A stretch of 50,179 nucleotides of DNA, taken from the NCBI GenBank assembly GCA_002763895.1, contig NSLH01000019.1, forward strand, positions 1 through 50,179, in the 5' to 3' direction. Positions 40,279 through 49,847 of the stretch are shown here, one piece after another (positions within the stretch are counted from its first letter, which is position 1; each line of letters starts with the position of its first letter). Source of the DNA: [Chlorobium] sp. 445 (GTDB lineage Bacteria > Bacteroidota > Chlorobiia > Chlorobiales > Thermochlorobacteraceae). The translations under genes were made by a program, and so were the position numbers. Under the pieces are notes generated by a model. It was not told where the DNA came from, did not search any database, and worked only from the letters and a program-made list of their open reading frames with translations.

Positions 40279-41387
40279 TTAGACCAGTTGCACTTCCACA
40301 GATTCTAACACTTTGGCAACACACTCAATCATTTCTTCGGTAAGTTCCGGATACATAGGCAGAGAGAGAAGTTGATGCATTTGCGAGGCAGCGACAGGGA
40401 AATCTTGCACGGTGTATCCAAAACGCTGATAGGCTTTCAGAAGCGGCAGCGGCGTTGGGTAGTGAATCCCTGTCTCCACGCCTTCTGCTTTGAGTCTTTC
40501 TATGACTTGCTCACGGTTTGCCACACGCACCACAAACAAGTGATAGACATGGCGCGAATATGCTGGTTCTTTTGGCAAGATGATCCCTAAGTTGGCAAGA
40601 TACTTTTTGTAGAGTGCAGCATTGCGCCGACGCGCTTCAGTCCACTTTTCTAGATGCGGCAATTTGACGCTGAGCACCGCCGCTTGCAAGCCATCTAGAC
40701 GGCTATTGCGTCCTTCAACCTCGTGTTCGTTTTTCCTTGGCTGTCCGTGATTTGCAATCAAGCGTGCTATGCGAGCAATTTCATCATCGTTTGTCACCAT
40801 TGCGCCTGCATCGCCATAGGCACCTAAATTTTTCCAGGATAAAAGCTAAACGAGGCGCAGTTACCGAATGTGCCAGTCATTTTACCTTTGTAGGTTGCGC
40901 CGTGCGACTGCGCACAGTCTTCCATGACTTTGAGTTGGTGTTTTTGCGCAATTGCCATAATCTCGTCCATTTCTGCTGGCAAGCCATAGAGATGCACAGG
41001 CACAATCGCTTTGGTGCGCGGCGTAATTTTTTCTTCAATTTTGCTCGGGTCAATCGTGTAGTAGTCAGGTAGAATATCCACAAACACTGGTATTGCCCCA
41101 ATGTTTGAGACCGCCTCAGAGGTGGAGATCCAAGAGTTTGCCGGTACAATCACTTCATCGCCTTGACCGATGCCCATGGCTTTAAGCAAAATCTCAAGTG
41201 AATCTGTACCATTAGCACAACTGATGCAGTGTTTTACACCAAGATATTGCGCAAACGCCTCTTCAAACGCTCTTGCATATTTGCCGCTGATAAATGCCGT
41301 CTCTGCAATCACATTTGCAATGGCTTGATCAATCTCGGCTTTGAGCGCATGGTACTGAGCTTTAAGATCAACAAATGGAATTTTCAT
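40279..41387 (-). CDS. DegT/DnrJ/EryC1-family sugar aminotransferase, frameshifted
   Basis: PLP-dependent aminotransferase of about 369 residues that adds an amino group to nucleotide-linked keto sugars. It begins [19 protein letters not shown], with [42 protein letters not shown] and [10 protein letters not shown]. The PLP lysine lies in SFSFYPGK, exactly where the frame breaks. One more A in the A5 run (plus-strand T run 40829-40833) gives [23 protein letters not shown], the standard motif. The C-terminal part has VYHLFVVRV and [15 protein letters not shown]. No other sugar-nucleotide genes surround it. Confidence 0.9.
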
Positions 41388-41594
41388 TTTGAGTCTTTTT
41401 TTGGCACAATGCGTGCAATTCTACACGGTTCTTTCCACAAAACCAAAACCTTGCTTTGCACACCGATTGACTTCATGCTCGCCTTTTTCTTTTGCGCAAA
41501 CACAGATTGGACGTATCTTTTATGTTTGTGTGCTTTTTGTTAAGAGTTCTTTTTTCGTGCTGAATACCTTAACACTATAACACAATCACCTACC

Positions 41595-42515
41595 ATGTCT
41601 GTTATTCGTTTGGGGTTGGAGTGGTTTCTCAACCCAGATCACGCACCGTTTATGATTGCCGAAGAAAAAGGCTGGCTAAAAGAAGCAGGTCTTTCGCTTG
41701 AGCTTATTGAGCCTAAAGCACACCTTGATGCGATTGACGCTATTGAGCGTGGTGACCTTGATGTTGCGATTACAGAGCCAATTCATCTTGTGCTTGATGC
41801 TGCAAAGGGCAAGTCGATTGTTGGCTTTGCGCGCTTTTTGCACACGAACGGCGGTGTGATGTATTTGAAACATCGCGGCATTTTGCGTCCGCGCGATATG
41901 GTCGGCAAACGCGTGCAGTATCCGGGTGCACCCGGTCCCGGCGGTCTAGCTATTGTGCGCACTATGATTGAAGCGGATGGTGGACCTAAGGACGCACCGC
42001 TTACCGCAGTCAACAATAGTTTCTACCACACGGATGCGCTTGCAGAAGGCAAAGCCGATGTTGCTACGCTTGTGTTCTACAATTTTGAAATTATTGAAGC
42101 GCGTCATCGTGGCTTGGAAGCCGAATTCTTTGCGCTCAAAGATTGGGGCATTCCTGACTTTTGCCAACTGATTCTGATTACATCGCCACATCTTTTAGCT
42201 TCCCGAGAATCCGACATTCGTGCGCTGCTCAAAGTTTTAAGACACAGCATTGACTTTATTCATCAGCACCCTGACGAGACCAAGCTCATTTACCTTAGCC
42301 GTACGGGCACGGCACTTGATGATACACTCAGCAACGCCATTTATGATGCCACTGTCCCCTGTTTTACGTTTGACTTTACGCTCTCGGCAGAGTATCTCGA
42401 ATCACTTCAAGCATGGCTTTATCGTACAGGGCAAATTGAAAAACAGCCTGATGTGCATACCTATTGGACTAATCGCCTTGCGCTTGGCGATGTCTTTACT
42501 TTTGCTATACCCTAA
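41595..42515 (+). CDS. ThiY/THI5-like substrate-binding protein without signal peptide
   Basis: A 306-residue protein with the NMT1/THI5 periplasmic-binding fold: LGLEWFLNPDHAPFMIAEEKGWLKEAG, DLDVAITEPIHLV and GKRVQYPGAPGPGGLAIV, then FYHTDALAEGKADVATLVF. ThiY proteins bind formylaminopyrimidine for an ABC importer, and yeast THI5 makes the thiamine pyrimidine itself. Here the ATG at 41595 leads straight into the first strand, with no signal peptide or lipobox, and no permease or ATPase gene is adjacent. The Cys-rich CCCFC motif of yeast-type THI5 is absent. The ligand and place of action are therefore open. Confidence 0.75.
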   Translation: MSVIRLGLEWFLNPDHAPFMIAEEKGWLKEAGLSLELIEPKAHLDAIDAIERGDLDVAITEPIHLVLDAAKGKSIVGFARFLHTNGGVMYLKHRGILRPRDMVGKRVQYPGAPGPGGLAIVRTMIEADGGPKDAPLTAVNNSFYHTDALAEGKADVATLVFYNFEIIEARHRGLEAEFFALKDWGIPDFCQLILITSPHLLASRESDIRALLKVLRHSIDFIHQHPDETKLIYLSRTGTALDDTLSNAIYDATVPCFTFDFTLSAEYLESLQAWLYRTGQIEKQPDVHTYWTNRLALGDVFTFAIP

Positions 42516-42583
42516 CTGTTGTGCCTCTACACACTTTGGATTGATTAGATTAGTTTAGTGCACAAAATTTTTCAACTTCAGCT

Positions 42584-43018
42584 ATGAAGAAACTTCTTGC
42601 TTTGTCGCTTTCACTGACGCTGCTTACACTAGCGGCTTGCCAACAGCAAAATCCTGTCGTACCAGAGATTATTCGGCGTACAGTTGGGCTTTTTCGCGTC
42701 CTGAAGCCTGCACAAGATTCCTTTGTTGTTTTGAGCACAAGCGATACGCTCCAACTTTCTTGGGAGACTGCGGCTTTTGACTTATCTGGCAATATCAAGT
42801 ACAATGCTATTCTTGACCTTGATTCCAACTTTGACAATGGTCGCGTTTTGAGCATAGAGACTACTGTAGAAAGCCTTCGCATTAGTGCTCAGACCTTGCA
42901 GAGCTTGCCTTCGTTTCGCAACGACACCTTTTACTTCTACACTGTCTTTGCAACCAACCTGCGTGAGACACTCCGCTCTGCGAACAGGCATATTTTCTTT
43001 TTACGTGTGGAGCAATAA
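42584..43018 (+). CDS. Small outer-envelope lipoprotein, SusE-like beta domain
   Basis: A 144-residue lipoprotein with the lipobox LTLAAC near residue 19. The mature part has a beta-sandwich pattern (TLQLSWETAAFDLSGNIKYNAIL, DLDSNFDNGR, FYFYTVFATNLRE), as in the N-domain of SusE/F-like surface proteins. Its stop lies 2 bases before the GlcD start, so the two are co-transcribed and probably translationally coupled. No named function. Confidence 0.7.
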   Translation: MKKLLALSLSLTLLTLAACQQQNPVVPEIIRRTVGLFRVLKPAQDSFVVLSTSDTLQLSWETAAFDLSGNIKYNAILDLDSNFDNGRVLSIETTVESLRISAQTLQSLPSFRNDTFYFYTVFATNLRETLRSANRHIFFLRVEQ

Positions 43019-43020
43019 GT

Positions 43021-44442
43021 ATGATTGCAAAAAGTGTGCTCAAGACCTTGCGTGAGCTTGTTGGCAGTGAGAACTATTCAGACTCGGAGCTTGACAAATT
43101 GCTCTATTCTTACGATGCGACGCCCATGCTGCGTCAAAAGCCCGATGCGGTCGTTATTCCTCGCTCTGCCGAAATTATTTCTAAAATCATGATGCTGGCA
43201 AATCAAGCTGGTTTTGCTGTTGTGCCACGCGGCTCTGGGTCAGGGCTTTCAGGCGGCAGTGTGCCTGTTGAAAATAGTATTGTCTTGCTTTTCCCGCCGA
43301 TGAACCGCATCCTTGAAATTAACGAGGAAGATTTTACAGCCACTGTTGAGGCTGGCGTCATTACAGCGACACTTCAAAAAGCGGTTGAAGCCAAAGGGCT
43401 TTTTTATCCACCTGACCCGGGCAGTGCGACAATTTCCACCATTGGTGGTAACATCGCTGAAAATGCTGGGGGCTTGCGGGGTTTGAAATATGGCGTAACC
43501 AAAAACTATGTGCTTACAGTGGAAGTTGTCTTGCCCTCTGGCGACCTTGTAACGCTTGGCACACGTTCGATCAAAGACGTTCAGGGCTTGAACCTCAAAG
43601 ATGTTTTCATTGGCTCAGAAGGCACGCTGGGCATTTTCACCAAAGCCACGCTTCGACTGCTGCCCAAACCCGCGGCATCAAAAGTGATTTTAGTGCATCT
43701 CGAGTCGCTGGCAAAGGTCGGTGAGTTTGTTGGCGAAGTTGCGCATGCGCGCGTCGTGCCCGCTATGTTTGAGTTTTTAGACCAAACCACGATTCAAGCT
43801 GTGGAAGGCTATGCTAAAATTGGTTTGCCTACCAACATTGCTGCACTGGTTTTGATTGAACTTGATGGACATGCTGCCGTTGTGGAAGAGGATACTGCAA
43901 CGGTCTTTCGCATTGCCCAAAAACTGGGCGCAAGTTTTGTCAAAGCCGCTGAATCTGACGAAGAAGCCATGAAATTGAAACTGGCGCGCAAATCTGCTTT
44001 CTCTGCTCTGGCACGCCTAAAACCCACCACGATTTTGGAAGATGCTAGTGTGCCTCGCTCCGCCCTGCCTCAGATGCTGGAACTGACGCAACGCTTTTCT
44101 AAAGCGCATCAAGTGCTTGTCGGAAATTTCGGACACTTAGGCGATGGGAATTTGCACCCCACTTGCCTGATCAGTGAGCGCGATAAGGATGAGGTGCATC
44201 GCAGTGAACTTTTCTTCGAAAAAGTATTTAATGCCGCCATTGATTTTGGTGGCACCATTACAGGTGAGCACGGCACTGGACTTGCAAAGAAAAAATTTCT
44301 TGAGCGAGCTGCTGGTGAAACCCAAGTTGAAGTCATGCGTCGCTTTAAGGCTGCGCTCGATCCCAATAATGTTCTCAATCCTAATAAAATTTTTGATTCA
44401 CGCGTTTTCTTCAAAACCAAGTGCGAGCGGCGTATAGCTTAA
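43021..44442 (+). CDS. FAD-linked oxidase, GlcD-type (glycolate or D-lactate dehydrogenase)
   Basis: A 473-residue flavoprotein of the PCMH/VAO family. FAD-binding motifs are VVPRGSGSGLSGGSVPVENS near residue 70 and DPGSATISTIGGNIAENAGG near 140, with IGSEGTLGIFTKATL near 200. The C-terminal cap ends with GNFGHLGDGNLHP and ITGEHGTGLAKK, the conserved active-site region. It oxidises an alpha-hydroxy acid such as glycolate or D-lactate. The partner iron-sulfur subunits GlcE/GlcF are not adjacent, which favours a single-subunit enzyme of the D-lactate dehydrogenase type. A lipoprotein gene sits directly upstream. Confidence 0.87.
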   Translation: MIAKSVLKTLRELVGSENYSDSELDKLLYSYDATPMLRQKPDAVVIPRSAEIISKIMMLANQAGFAVVPRGSGSGLSGGSVPVENSIVLLFPPMNRILEINEEDFTATVEAGVITATLQKAVEAKGLFYPPDPGSATISTIGGNIAENAGGLRGLKYGVTKNYVLTVEVVLPSGDLVTLGTRSIKDVQGLNLKDVFIGSEGTLGIFTKATLRLLPKPAASKVILVHLESLAKVGEFVGEVAHARVVPAMFEFLDQTTIQAVEGYAKIGLPTNIAALVLIELDGHAAVVEEDTATVFRIAQKLGASFVKAAESDEEAMKLKLARKSAFSALARLKPTTILEDASVPRSALPQMLELTQRFSKAHQVLVGNFGHLGDGNLHPTCLISERDKDEVHRSELFFEKVFNAAIDFGGTITGEHGTGLAKKKFLERAAGETQVEVMRRFKAALDPNNVLNPNKIFDSRVFFKTKCERRIA

Positions 44443-44490
44443 TGCCTTAGCAGCGTCACGATTTCAAACACACCACCGTGCCTTTGTATG

Positions 44491-44515
44491 AAAAAAGGCA
44501 ACTATGACAGTTGCC
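44491..44515 (-). terminator. Rho-independent terminator after pspA
   Basis: A GGCAACT / AGTTGCC stem with a 5-base loop (44497-44515) is followed on the minus strand by TTTTTT. It lies 34 bases beyond the pspA stop. Confidence 0.8.
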
Positions 44516-44548
44516 CTGCAAGTTTTGGCTTTTTGATGACTGATGCGT

Positions 44549-45316
44549 TTAGAGGGCTGACGAAGTTGTATTTGCTCCGCTTGTTGCACTTGTGCCAGAA
44601 TCAGCAGCAGGCAACATGCCCATCTTGCGCTTGAGTTCCAGTAAGGAATCGGACGCCGCTGCTTTTGAGGGCGTTGCCAACACTTTGTTGATTTGCTCAT
44701 CCACGGTTGTCGTGGCTTCTGCAATTTGTGCGTAGGCTTCGGCTTCTGCTTCGGTTTGTGTTACGCGCTCTTTCATCTTTTCAAGCATTGCAATCGTACC
44801 TGATGCATCCACGCCCGAGAGCTGCTGATTGATTTTCTTCGTGGCTTCAGCGGCTTTCGCTCTACCCTTGAGTGTTATCAGTTCATTTTCGTAGCGCGTG
44901 ATGGTAGATTGAAGTTTTTGCACTTTCGCTTGCAAAGCATCGGACTGCTGCTGCTGGATTTGGGCATCAGCCAGCAGTTGGCGACCACGCGACTCAAACT
45001 CTTGCTTGCGATTGAGGGCTTCTGTTGCCAATCGCTCAGCTTCTGCCATATCCAGATCGCCAGCTTGTGCGCGCTGCAGGAGCGCCATGGCTTTGCGCTC
45101 ATACTCTTGAGCTTGACGCAACTGATCTTCACCATCTTTGCGCAGCCGCACAGCAACCGCTTTCACTTGCGCAAGCGCTTGAATTGATTTTGCTAAATCA
45201 GCACGCAATTCACGAATACCTTGCTCCGTCATTTTCACAGGGTCTTCCATTTTATCGACGACTGCATGCGCTTCCGATTGCGCAACTCTGAAAATTCTTC
45301 TGAATAATCCTGCCAT
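44549..45316 (-). CDS. pspA: PspA/IM30 (VIPP1-like) membrane-repair protein
   Basis: A 255-residue ESCRT-III-like protein that coats and repairs membranes under stress. It begins MAGLFRRIFRVAQSEAHAVVDKMEDP, the amphipathic helix and start of the family. A long coiled coil follows (QALAQVKAVAVRLRKDGEDQL, QEYERKAMALLQRAQAGD), and it ends with an Ala/Ser/Thr-rich tail. It is the last of three genes: DnaJ-like, YbjN-like, PspA. In phototrophs such proteins support the photosynthetic membranes; whether that applies here is inference. Confidence 0.92.
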   Translation of the reverse strand: MAGLFRRIFRVAQSEAHAVVDKMEDPVKMTEQGIRELRADLAKSIQALAQVKAVAVRLRKDGEDQLRQAQEYERKAMALLQRAQAGDLDMAEAERLATEALNRKQEFESRGRQLLADAQIQQQQSDALQAKVQKLQSTITRYENELITLKGRAKAAEATKKINQQLSGVDASGTIAMLEKMKERVTQTEAEAEAYAQIAEATTTVDEQINKVLATPSKAAASDSLLELKRKMGMLPAADSGTSATSGANTTSSAL

Positions 45317-45320
45317 AAAA

Positions 45321-45327
45321 CCTCCTT
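45321..45327 (-). promoter_or_regulatory. Strong ribosome-binding site of pspA
   Basis: AAGGAGG on the minus strand, 4 bases before the ATG. It is the best Shine-Dalgarno seen in the window and suggests high translation. Confidence 0.8.
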
Positions 45328-45347
45328 CAAATTTTTAGAGTTTGTGT

Positions 45348-45764
45348 TTATGCTTTTGCGTATCTGAGAAGTTCGCTGCTGTGTTCAGCCAAACCGAACG
45401 AGAGCGCTTCAATCGAAGCGTACAGTTCATTTGGATCCAAATTCTCGATTTGCAGTGTGTCTCGGAAAATGACGTTTTTACCTTCTTCATCGAGCACAAA
45501 TGCTCCATGAACTAAGGTACGGTTCATTTTGAGCAATTTTTCATAAAAATCACCCGGATTTTCTGGCACGGGCATGATGACTTGCTCAATGACTAAAATT
45601 GTATCCTCGCAGTCAATCACCATATTTTTAATACCGTATTCTTCATCTTCGACTACCAAAATTTCATTTTGTTCGTCTTCTTTGACAATCTTCAAGTCCA
45701 TATCCAGAATCATATTCTTTATCGCTTGGAAGCGGGTTTCCACTTCGTTGAACGGATTTTGCAT
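45348..45764 (-). CDS. YbjN-domain protein
   Basis: A 138-residue acidic protein with the YbjN / type III chaperone-like alpha-beta fold: VETRFQAIKNMILDMDLKIV, NEILVVEDEEYGIKNMVIDCED, ENPGDFYEKLLKMNRTLVHGAF and LQIENLDPNELYASIEALS. YbjN-like proteins are often encoded with PspA; the function is not settled, perhaps protein binding or stress adaptation. It is 31 bases upstream of the PspA start and 32 bases after the DnaJ-like gene. Confidence 0.8.
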   Translation of the reverse strand: MQNPFNEVETRFQAIKNMILDMDLKIVKEDEQNEILVVEDEEYGIKNMVIDCEDTILVIEQVIMPVPENPGDFYEKLLKMNRTLVHGAFVLDEEGKNVIFRDTLQIENLDPNELYASIEALSFGLAEHSSELLRYAKA

Positions 45765-45796
45765 AGTCTTTTGTCGGATTTAGTTGGTGGTTGAGT

Positions 45797-46321
45797 TCAA
45801 TTTTTCTTACTTAAATATTTCGTGAGTTCTTCGTACGCGCGGTTAATGCCCTTTGTGAGCTCTGTTGCAATCTGCTGCTTTTCAGGCTGCCCAGCAAACT
45901 TATCGGGATGATACTTAGCGACCATCTTTCGCCATGCTCGCCTGACCGTCTCCAAATCTGAACCATAAGGAATTTCTAAGTTCGCATAGTAGCCCGCTAT
46001 TTTTGAGTCCATGCTCGATGCTGAGCTGTAGCGCGATGAACTTCCATAACTTTGATTTTGATAAGAATCGCGCCAGTTGTGCTGATAGAACTGTTCACTA
46101 TCGCTGTAGCTGTAACCTTTATCCTGCTTGTAGTGTTTTTTTTCTTGATGCGCTTTCTGCTGCGCCTGATACGCTCGATAGGCTTTTTCTCTTGCCCGAT
46201 TGTATTGCAGCTCAAACTCACGTAGCAAGTCCTCCAAGCGAGCCTCTGTCAAACGCTCTGACCTTAAGCCTGAGAGTTGGTATGCTTTTAACACTCGGAT
46301 TAGACGTGATAGGACACTCAT
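45797..46321 (-). CDS. DnaJ-like J-domain protein
   Basis: A 174-residue co-chaperone with its J domain at the C-terminal end (GYYANLEIPYGSDLETVRRAWRKMVAKYHPDKF), including the HPD tripeptide that stimulates Hsp70. The N-terminal half is helical (RSERLTEARLEDLLREFELQ), followed by a Tyr/Ser/Gln-rich linker. It lacks the Gly/Phe and zinc regions of true DnaJ. It heads the DnaJ-like/YbjN/PspA operon, so it may recruit DnaK to the membrane-stress complex. Confidence 0.88.
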   Translation of the reverse strand: MSVLSRLIRVLKAYQLSGLRSERLTEARLEDLLREFELQYNRAREKAYRAYQAQQKAHQEKKHYKQDKGYSYSDSEQFYQHNWRDSYQNQSYGSSSRYSSASSMDSKIAGYYANLEIPYGSDLETVRRAWRKMVAKYHPDKFAGQPEKQQIATELTKGINRAYEELTKYLSKKN

Positions 46322-46553
46322 TTGGGTTTAGGTCGTATATTTAGGCAAGTGCACAGTTACAGATAATACTTTGCATGTTGCCTTCTGCGTTCTTGACTGC
46401 GCTGCTGACACACTTGTTGATTTGACTAATCTAAAATATCTGAGCGTTTCATCAAAATCGCTTAACTATGAAATAGTGTCGGACAGGCAACTTTCACTTG
46501 CATGGGTGCGTAAATCAAGCACTGCTTCACTATACGTTCAACACAACCGTCAA

Positions 46554-48805
46554 ATGTCTCTTTCGCATTTTGGAATTCACTTTCTTTTCAAGAATCGCAT
46601 TATTCGTTTTGTTTTTCGAGTCTGTTGCTTGTTTTTTTTCCTTTTTGTCACTTCTGACGCTCCTGCACACCCTCATGCTGATTCCATCCGTGTGGGTTCG
46701 TTGAAGAGGCTTTTTATCAAGAAAGCCATTGACCGCATCACGATTGACGCACACCTTAACGAACAGGCGTGGCAAGACGCTGAGGTTGCTACTGGCTTCA
46801 TACAGAACTTCCCATTTGATACCTCACTTGCTTGCGCACAAACCGAAGTGCGTGCCACATACGACGATGCCACACTCTACATCAGTGCCATTTGCTATGA
46901 TCACTCCAACGCCGATTTTGTCGTGCAATCGCTTCGGCGCGATTTTGGCTACGAAGATAACGACAACTTTAGCGTCGTCATAGACCCGCTCTCGAATCAG
47001 ACCACAGGCTTTTTGTTCAGCGTTAGTCCTTTTGGCGTACAGTCTGAAGGGCTCATTTCAGGTGGCGGCGGGTTTGGCTCCAGTGCCACTTGGGACAATG
47101 CCTGGCAAGCAGAAGCACGCATTGATTCTGGTAAGTGGATCGCAGAGCTTGCCATTCCCTTCAATACGCTGCGCTTCAAGAGCGGCACTGGCAGCTGGCG
47201 CATCAATTTTGTACGCAATAACCTCAAAGTCCCTGAAAGCTCCTCTTGGGCACCCATTCCACGCGCATTTCGCATCGCTAACCTTGCTTTTGCTGGCGAA
47301 CTGCTCTGGGAGAGTGCTCCTGAGAACCGTAGCGCAAATCTCTCTTTTATCCCTTACACCATTGGCAGCATGAATGCAAATTACCAAACGCGCACATTCC
47401 CCAATCCGACCGCAAACTTCGGCGGCGATGCCAAACTTGCTCTCAGCTCTGCACTTAACCTTGACTTGACCTTCAATCCTGATTTTTCACAAGTCGATGT
47501 CGACCGACAAATCACGAACCTTGATCGCTTCACCATCTTTTTTCCTGAACTGCGCCAATTTTTCTTAGAAAATAGCGACCTTTTTTCATCGCTGGGTTTT
47601 TCACGCATTCGTCCATTTTTTCTCGCCAAATTGGTCTCTTTAACGGTCAGCCGACACAAATTCTGGCTGGCGCGCGGCTCTCGGGCAATCTGGATGCCAA
47701 TTGGCGTATCGGCGCCCTCACGCTTCAAACAGCGCGCAACGATTCGCTTCGGTATAATGGGAACAATTACTCCGTTGCTGTACTGCAACGCCTGCTCTTT
47801 GAGCGCTCAAGCCTGACGGTCTTTGGCGTCAATCGTCAAGGGGCAAATTATCGCGGCATTGAAGGCAATGATTTTAATCGCGTCTTTGGCGTGGATTTTA
47901 ATCTCGGCACCTTCGATGGGCGATGGATTGGACGCTTGTTTTATCACCATAACTTTACCCCACGCGCTCAACCACATCAATACGCTACCGCACTTTTCCT
48001 GCGCTATGAACAGCCCGAGTTTCGCTTGGAATGGAACCACGAGTTTATCGGCGAGCACTATAACCCTGAAGTCGGCTTCGTGCCCCGACGCGGGGTCTGG
48101 CGCTTTGAACCACAAGCTACTTACCGCTTCTACCCTAAGTCAAATTTCATCAACAATCATGGTCTGGATTTTCGGCTCGATATGTATCGATCGCAAGACT
48201 TCAACACCGAACTTGACCGAGCGCTCGAGCTCACTTACTTTTTCAATCTGCAAAACACCGCTCGATTTGGCATCGCTTTCAGAGACATCCTTACTCGACT
48301 GACTTTTCCTTTTGACCCTACTGGACGCAATGAACCTGACAATCAACTGTCCTTGGGGGTCTACGAGTATCAAATCTATGGCGCTTATTTTGAGACAGAC
48401 TTGCGTGAGCGTTTTTCTCTTTCTGGCTCTGGCAACTATGGCGGGTATTTCAATGGCAATCGTTTTCAGTATAGCCTGACAGCACGCTACCGTGCGCAAC
48501 CTTACGGCTTAATTTCACTTGGGCTTGAACAAAATTACATCCTGCTGCCCGAGCCCTTTCGCAGTGCAACACTCACTTTGCTGCAAGGACGCTTCGATCT
48601 TTCTCTTACACGCGAACTTTTTATCACCGCATTCTTGCAGTATAACACACAACTCGAAAACATTAACCTCAATGCTCGCTTGCAGTGGCGCTTTGCCCCA
48701 ATGAGCGATGTCTTCCTCGTCTATACCGATAACTATCACATAGAAACTTTTGGTGTTCGCAATCGCGGCGTGGTGCTAAAAGTAACATACTGGTTCAATG
48801 CCTAA
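46554..48805 (+). CDS. DUF5916 protein: CBM9-like domain plus outer-membrane barrel, frameshifted
   Basis: About 750 residues after one repair. A signal-like stretch (IIRFVFRVCCLFFFLFVTSDAPAHP) leads to a CBM9-like domain (IDAHLNEQAWQDAEVATGFIQNFPFD, TEVRATYDDATLYISAICYD). The DUF5916 region follows, with NFGGDAKLALSSALNLDLTFNPDFSQVDVDRQ split over two stretches and FFPELRQFFLENSDLFSSLGFSRIRPFF. One T is missing in the T6 run at 47616-47621; adding it reads FFSRQIGLFNGQPTQILAGARL and continues into barrel strands to the end (VVLKVTYWFNA). The start at 46554 is chosen for the signal peptide. It may bind or transport sugars; the family function is not established. The gene overlaps the next one by 8 bases. 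Confidence 0.85.
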
Positions 48806-49303
48806 GCTTCAAAAATTATCTCTGGCGGACAAACCGGCGTCGATCAAGCCGCGCTGCAACTTGCGCTCGAACTTGGCTTCGACATCGGCGGCTGGTGCCC
48901 ACCCAACCGTGCCTGCGAAGACGGTCAAATCCCCGATATATTCCCGCTTATTCCAACACCCGAAGAACACAGCACACGCGCCCCACACATCGCCCGCTCC
49001 CTGCGCACCGAATGGAACGTACGCGATAGCCACGCCACACTGATTCTCCTGCCCGATACACTCCAACCCGACCCCGGCACTGCTTGGACAATCGCGTGCA
49101 CCCAACACTATGGCAAACCTTCACTGATTGCCAACCCCTTCTCAACACAGGCTACACACACCATCCTCCAATGGCTCTTGAGACTGCAACCCTCAACACT
49201 TAACATCGCCGGTCCAAGCGAAAAGACTTGCAACGGCATCGCACTTGCTACAGCACGCACCTTGAAACCTGCGCTCTTACAACTCAAACACACTCAAGCC
49301 TAA
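48798..49303 (+). CDS. YpsA/LOG-type 'putative molybdenum carrier' protein, frameshifted at its fifth codon
   Basis: The ATG at 48798 overlaps the stop of the DUF5916 gene. After MPKLQ one A is missing in the A5 run at 48811-48815. With it, the frame is open for about 168 residues: KIISGGQTGVDQAALQLALE, GGWCPPNRACEDGQIPD, FPLIPTPEEHSTRA, NVRDSHATLILLP, TAWTIACTQHYGKPSL and a later NIAGPSEKTC. SGGQTGVDQAAL and the phosphate-binding GP near the end are marks of the Rossmann-like family named 'putative molybdenum carrier' in plants. Molybdenum binding is only suggested for the family. The open reading frame is easily missed because the in-frame start is lost. Confidence 0.85.
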
Positions 49304-49362
49304 ACTCCACACGATATTTTCCGCTTTTCGTATCTTCTTTTCAACTCAAACAACACTGAACG

Positions 49363-49845
49363 ATGAAAACGCAAGTCCTTGACACACTCTCCGACTACGA
49401 ACTCGAGCGCGGAAAACCCATGCCAAACTTTAACCACGGCTACATTCAAGCTAACCTGATTGTCAGTCTGCGCCAGCAATACGGCAAGCAGTTTTCCGTA
49501 GTCTCTGAAGTCTCTATTCCGACACCAACGGCAAGTGTTACGCCCGATGTCTTGGTCTTCAACAAGCGCCCCGTTAATTGGCTTGAAATTAAACCTGAAC
49601 TTGCTGAACCGCCAATTCTTGCTGTTGAAATTCAAAGCCCTTCGCAAGCAATGGAAACACTCCTTGAAAAAGTCAAAGCTCTGCTTGAAATCGGAGTAAA
49701 ATCCGTGTGGGTGATTCAACCTGCGCTGCAAACTGTGTCCGTCTTCACTGCATTTGCACCACCCAAAACCTTCGTACAAGGCACAGTCAGCGACCACACC
49801 AGTGGTATTGAACTCTCGCTTGCAGAAATTTTCGCAACCGAGTAA
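49363..49845 (+). CDS. Uma2-family (DUF820) PD-(D/E)XK nuclease-fold protein
   Basis: A 160-residue protein with the Uma2 restriction-endonuclease fold: FNHGYIQANLIVSLRQQYG, then VTPDVLVF (Asp), ILAVEIQSPSQAME (Glu-x-Gln) and LEKVKALLEIGVKSVWVIQP. This is the PD-(D/E)XK core. Such genes are abundant in cyanobacteria and Chloroflexi and occur in Chlorobi; their role is unknown. The gene is free-standing and ends 2 bases before the convergent arsC fragment. Confidence 0.85.
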   Translation: MKTQVLDTLSDYELERGKPMPNFNHGYIQANLIVSLRQQYGKQFSVVSEVSIPTPTASVTPDVLVFNKRPVNWLEIKPELAEPPILAVEIQSPSQAMETLLEKVKALLEIGVKSVWVIQPALQTVSVFTAFAPPKTFVQGTVSDHTSGIELSLAEIFATE

Positions 49846-49847
49846 AG

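Noticed and set aside
41388-41594. TPP riboswitch before the ThiY-like gene
   Set aside because: No CUGAGA or ACCUGA-type THI-box elements are seen in this 207-base region.
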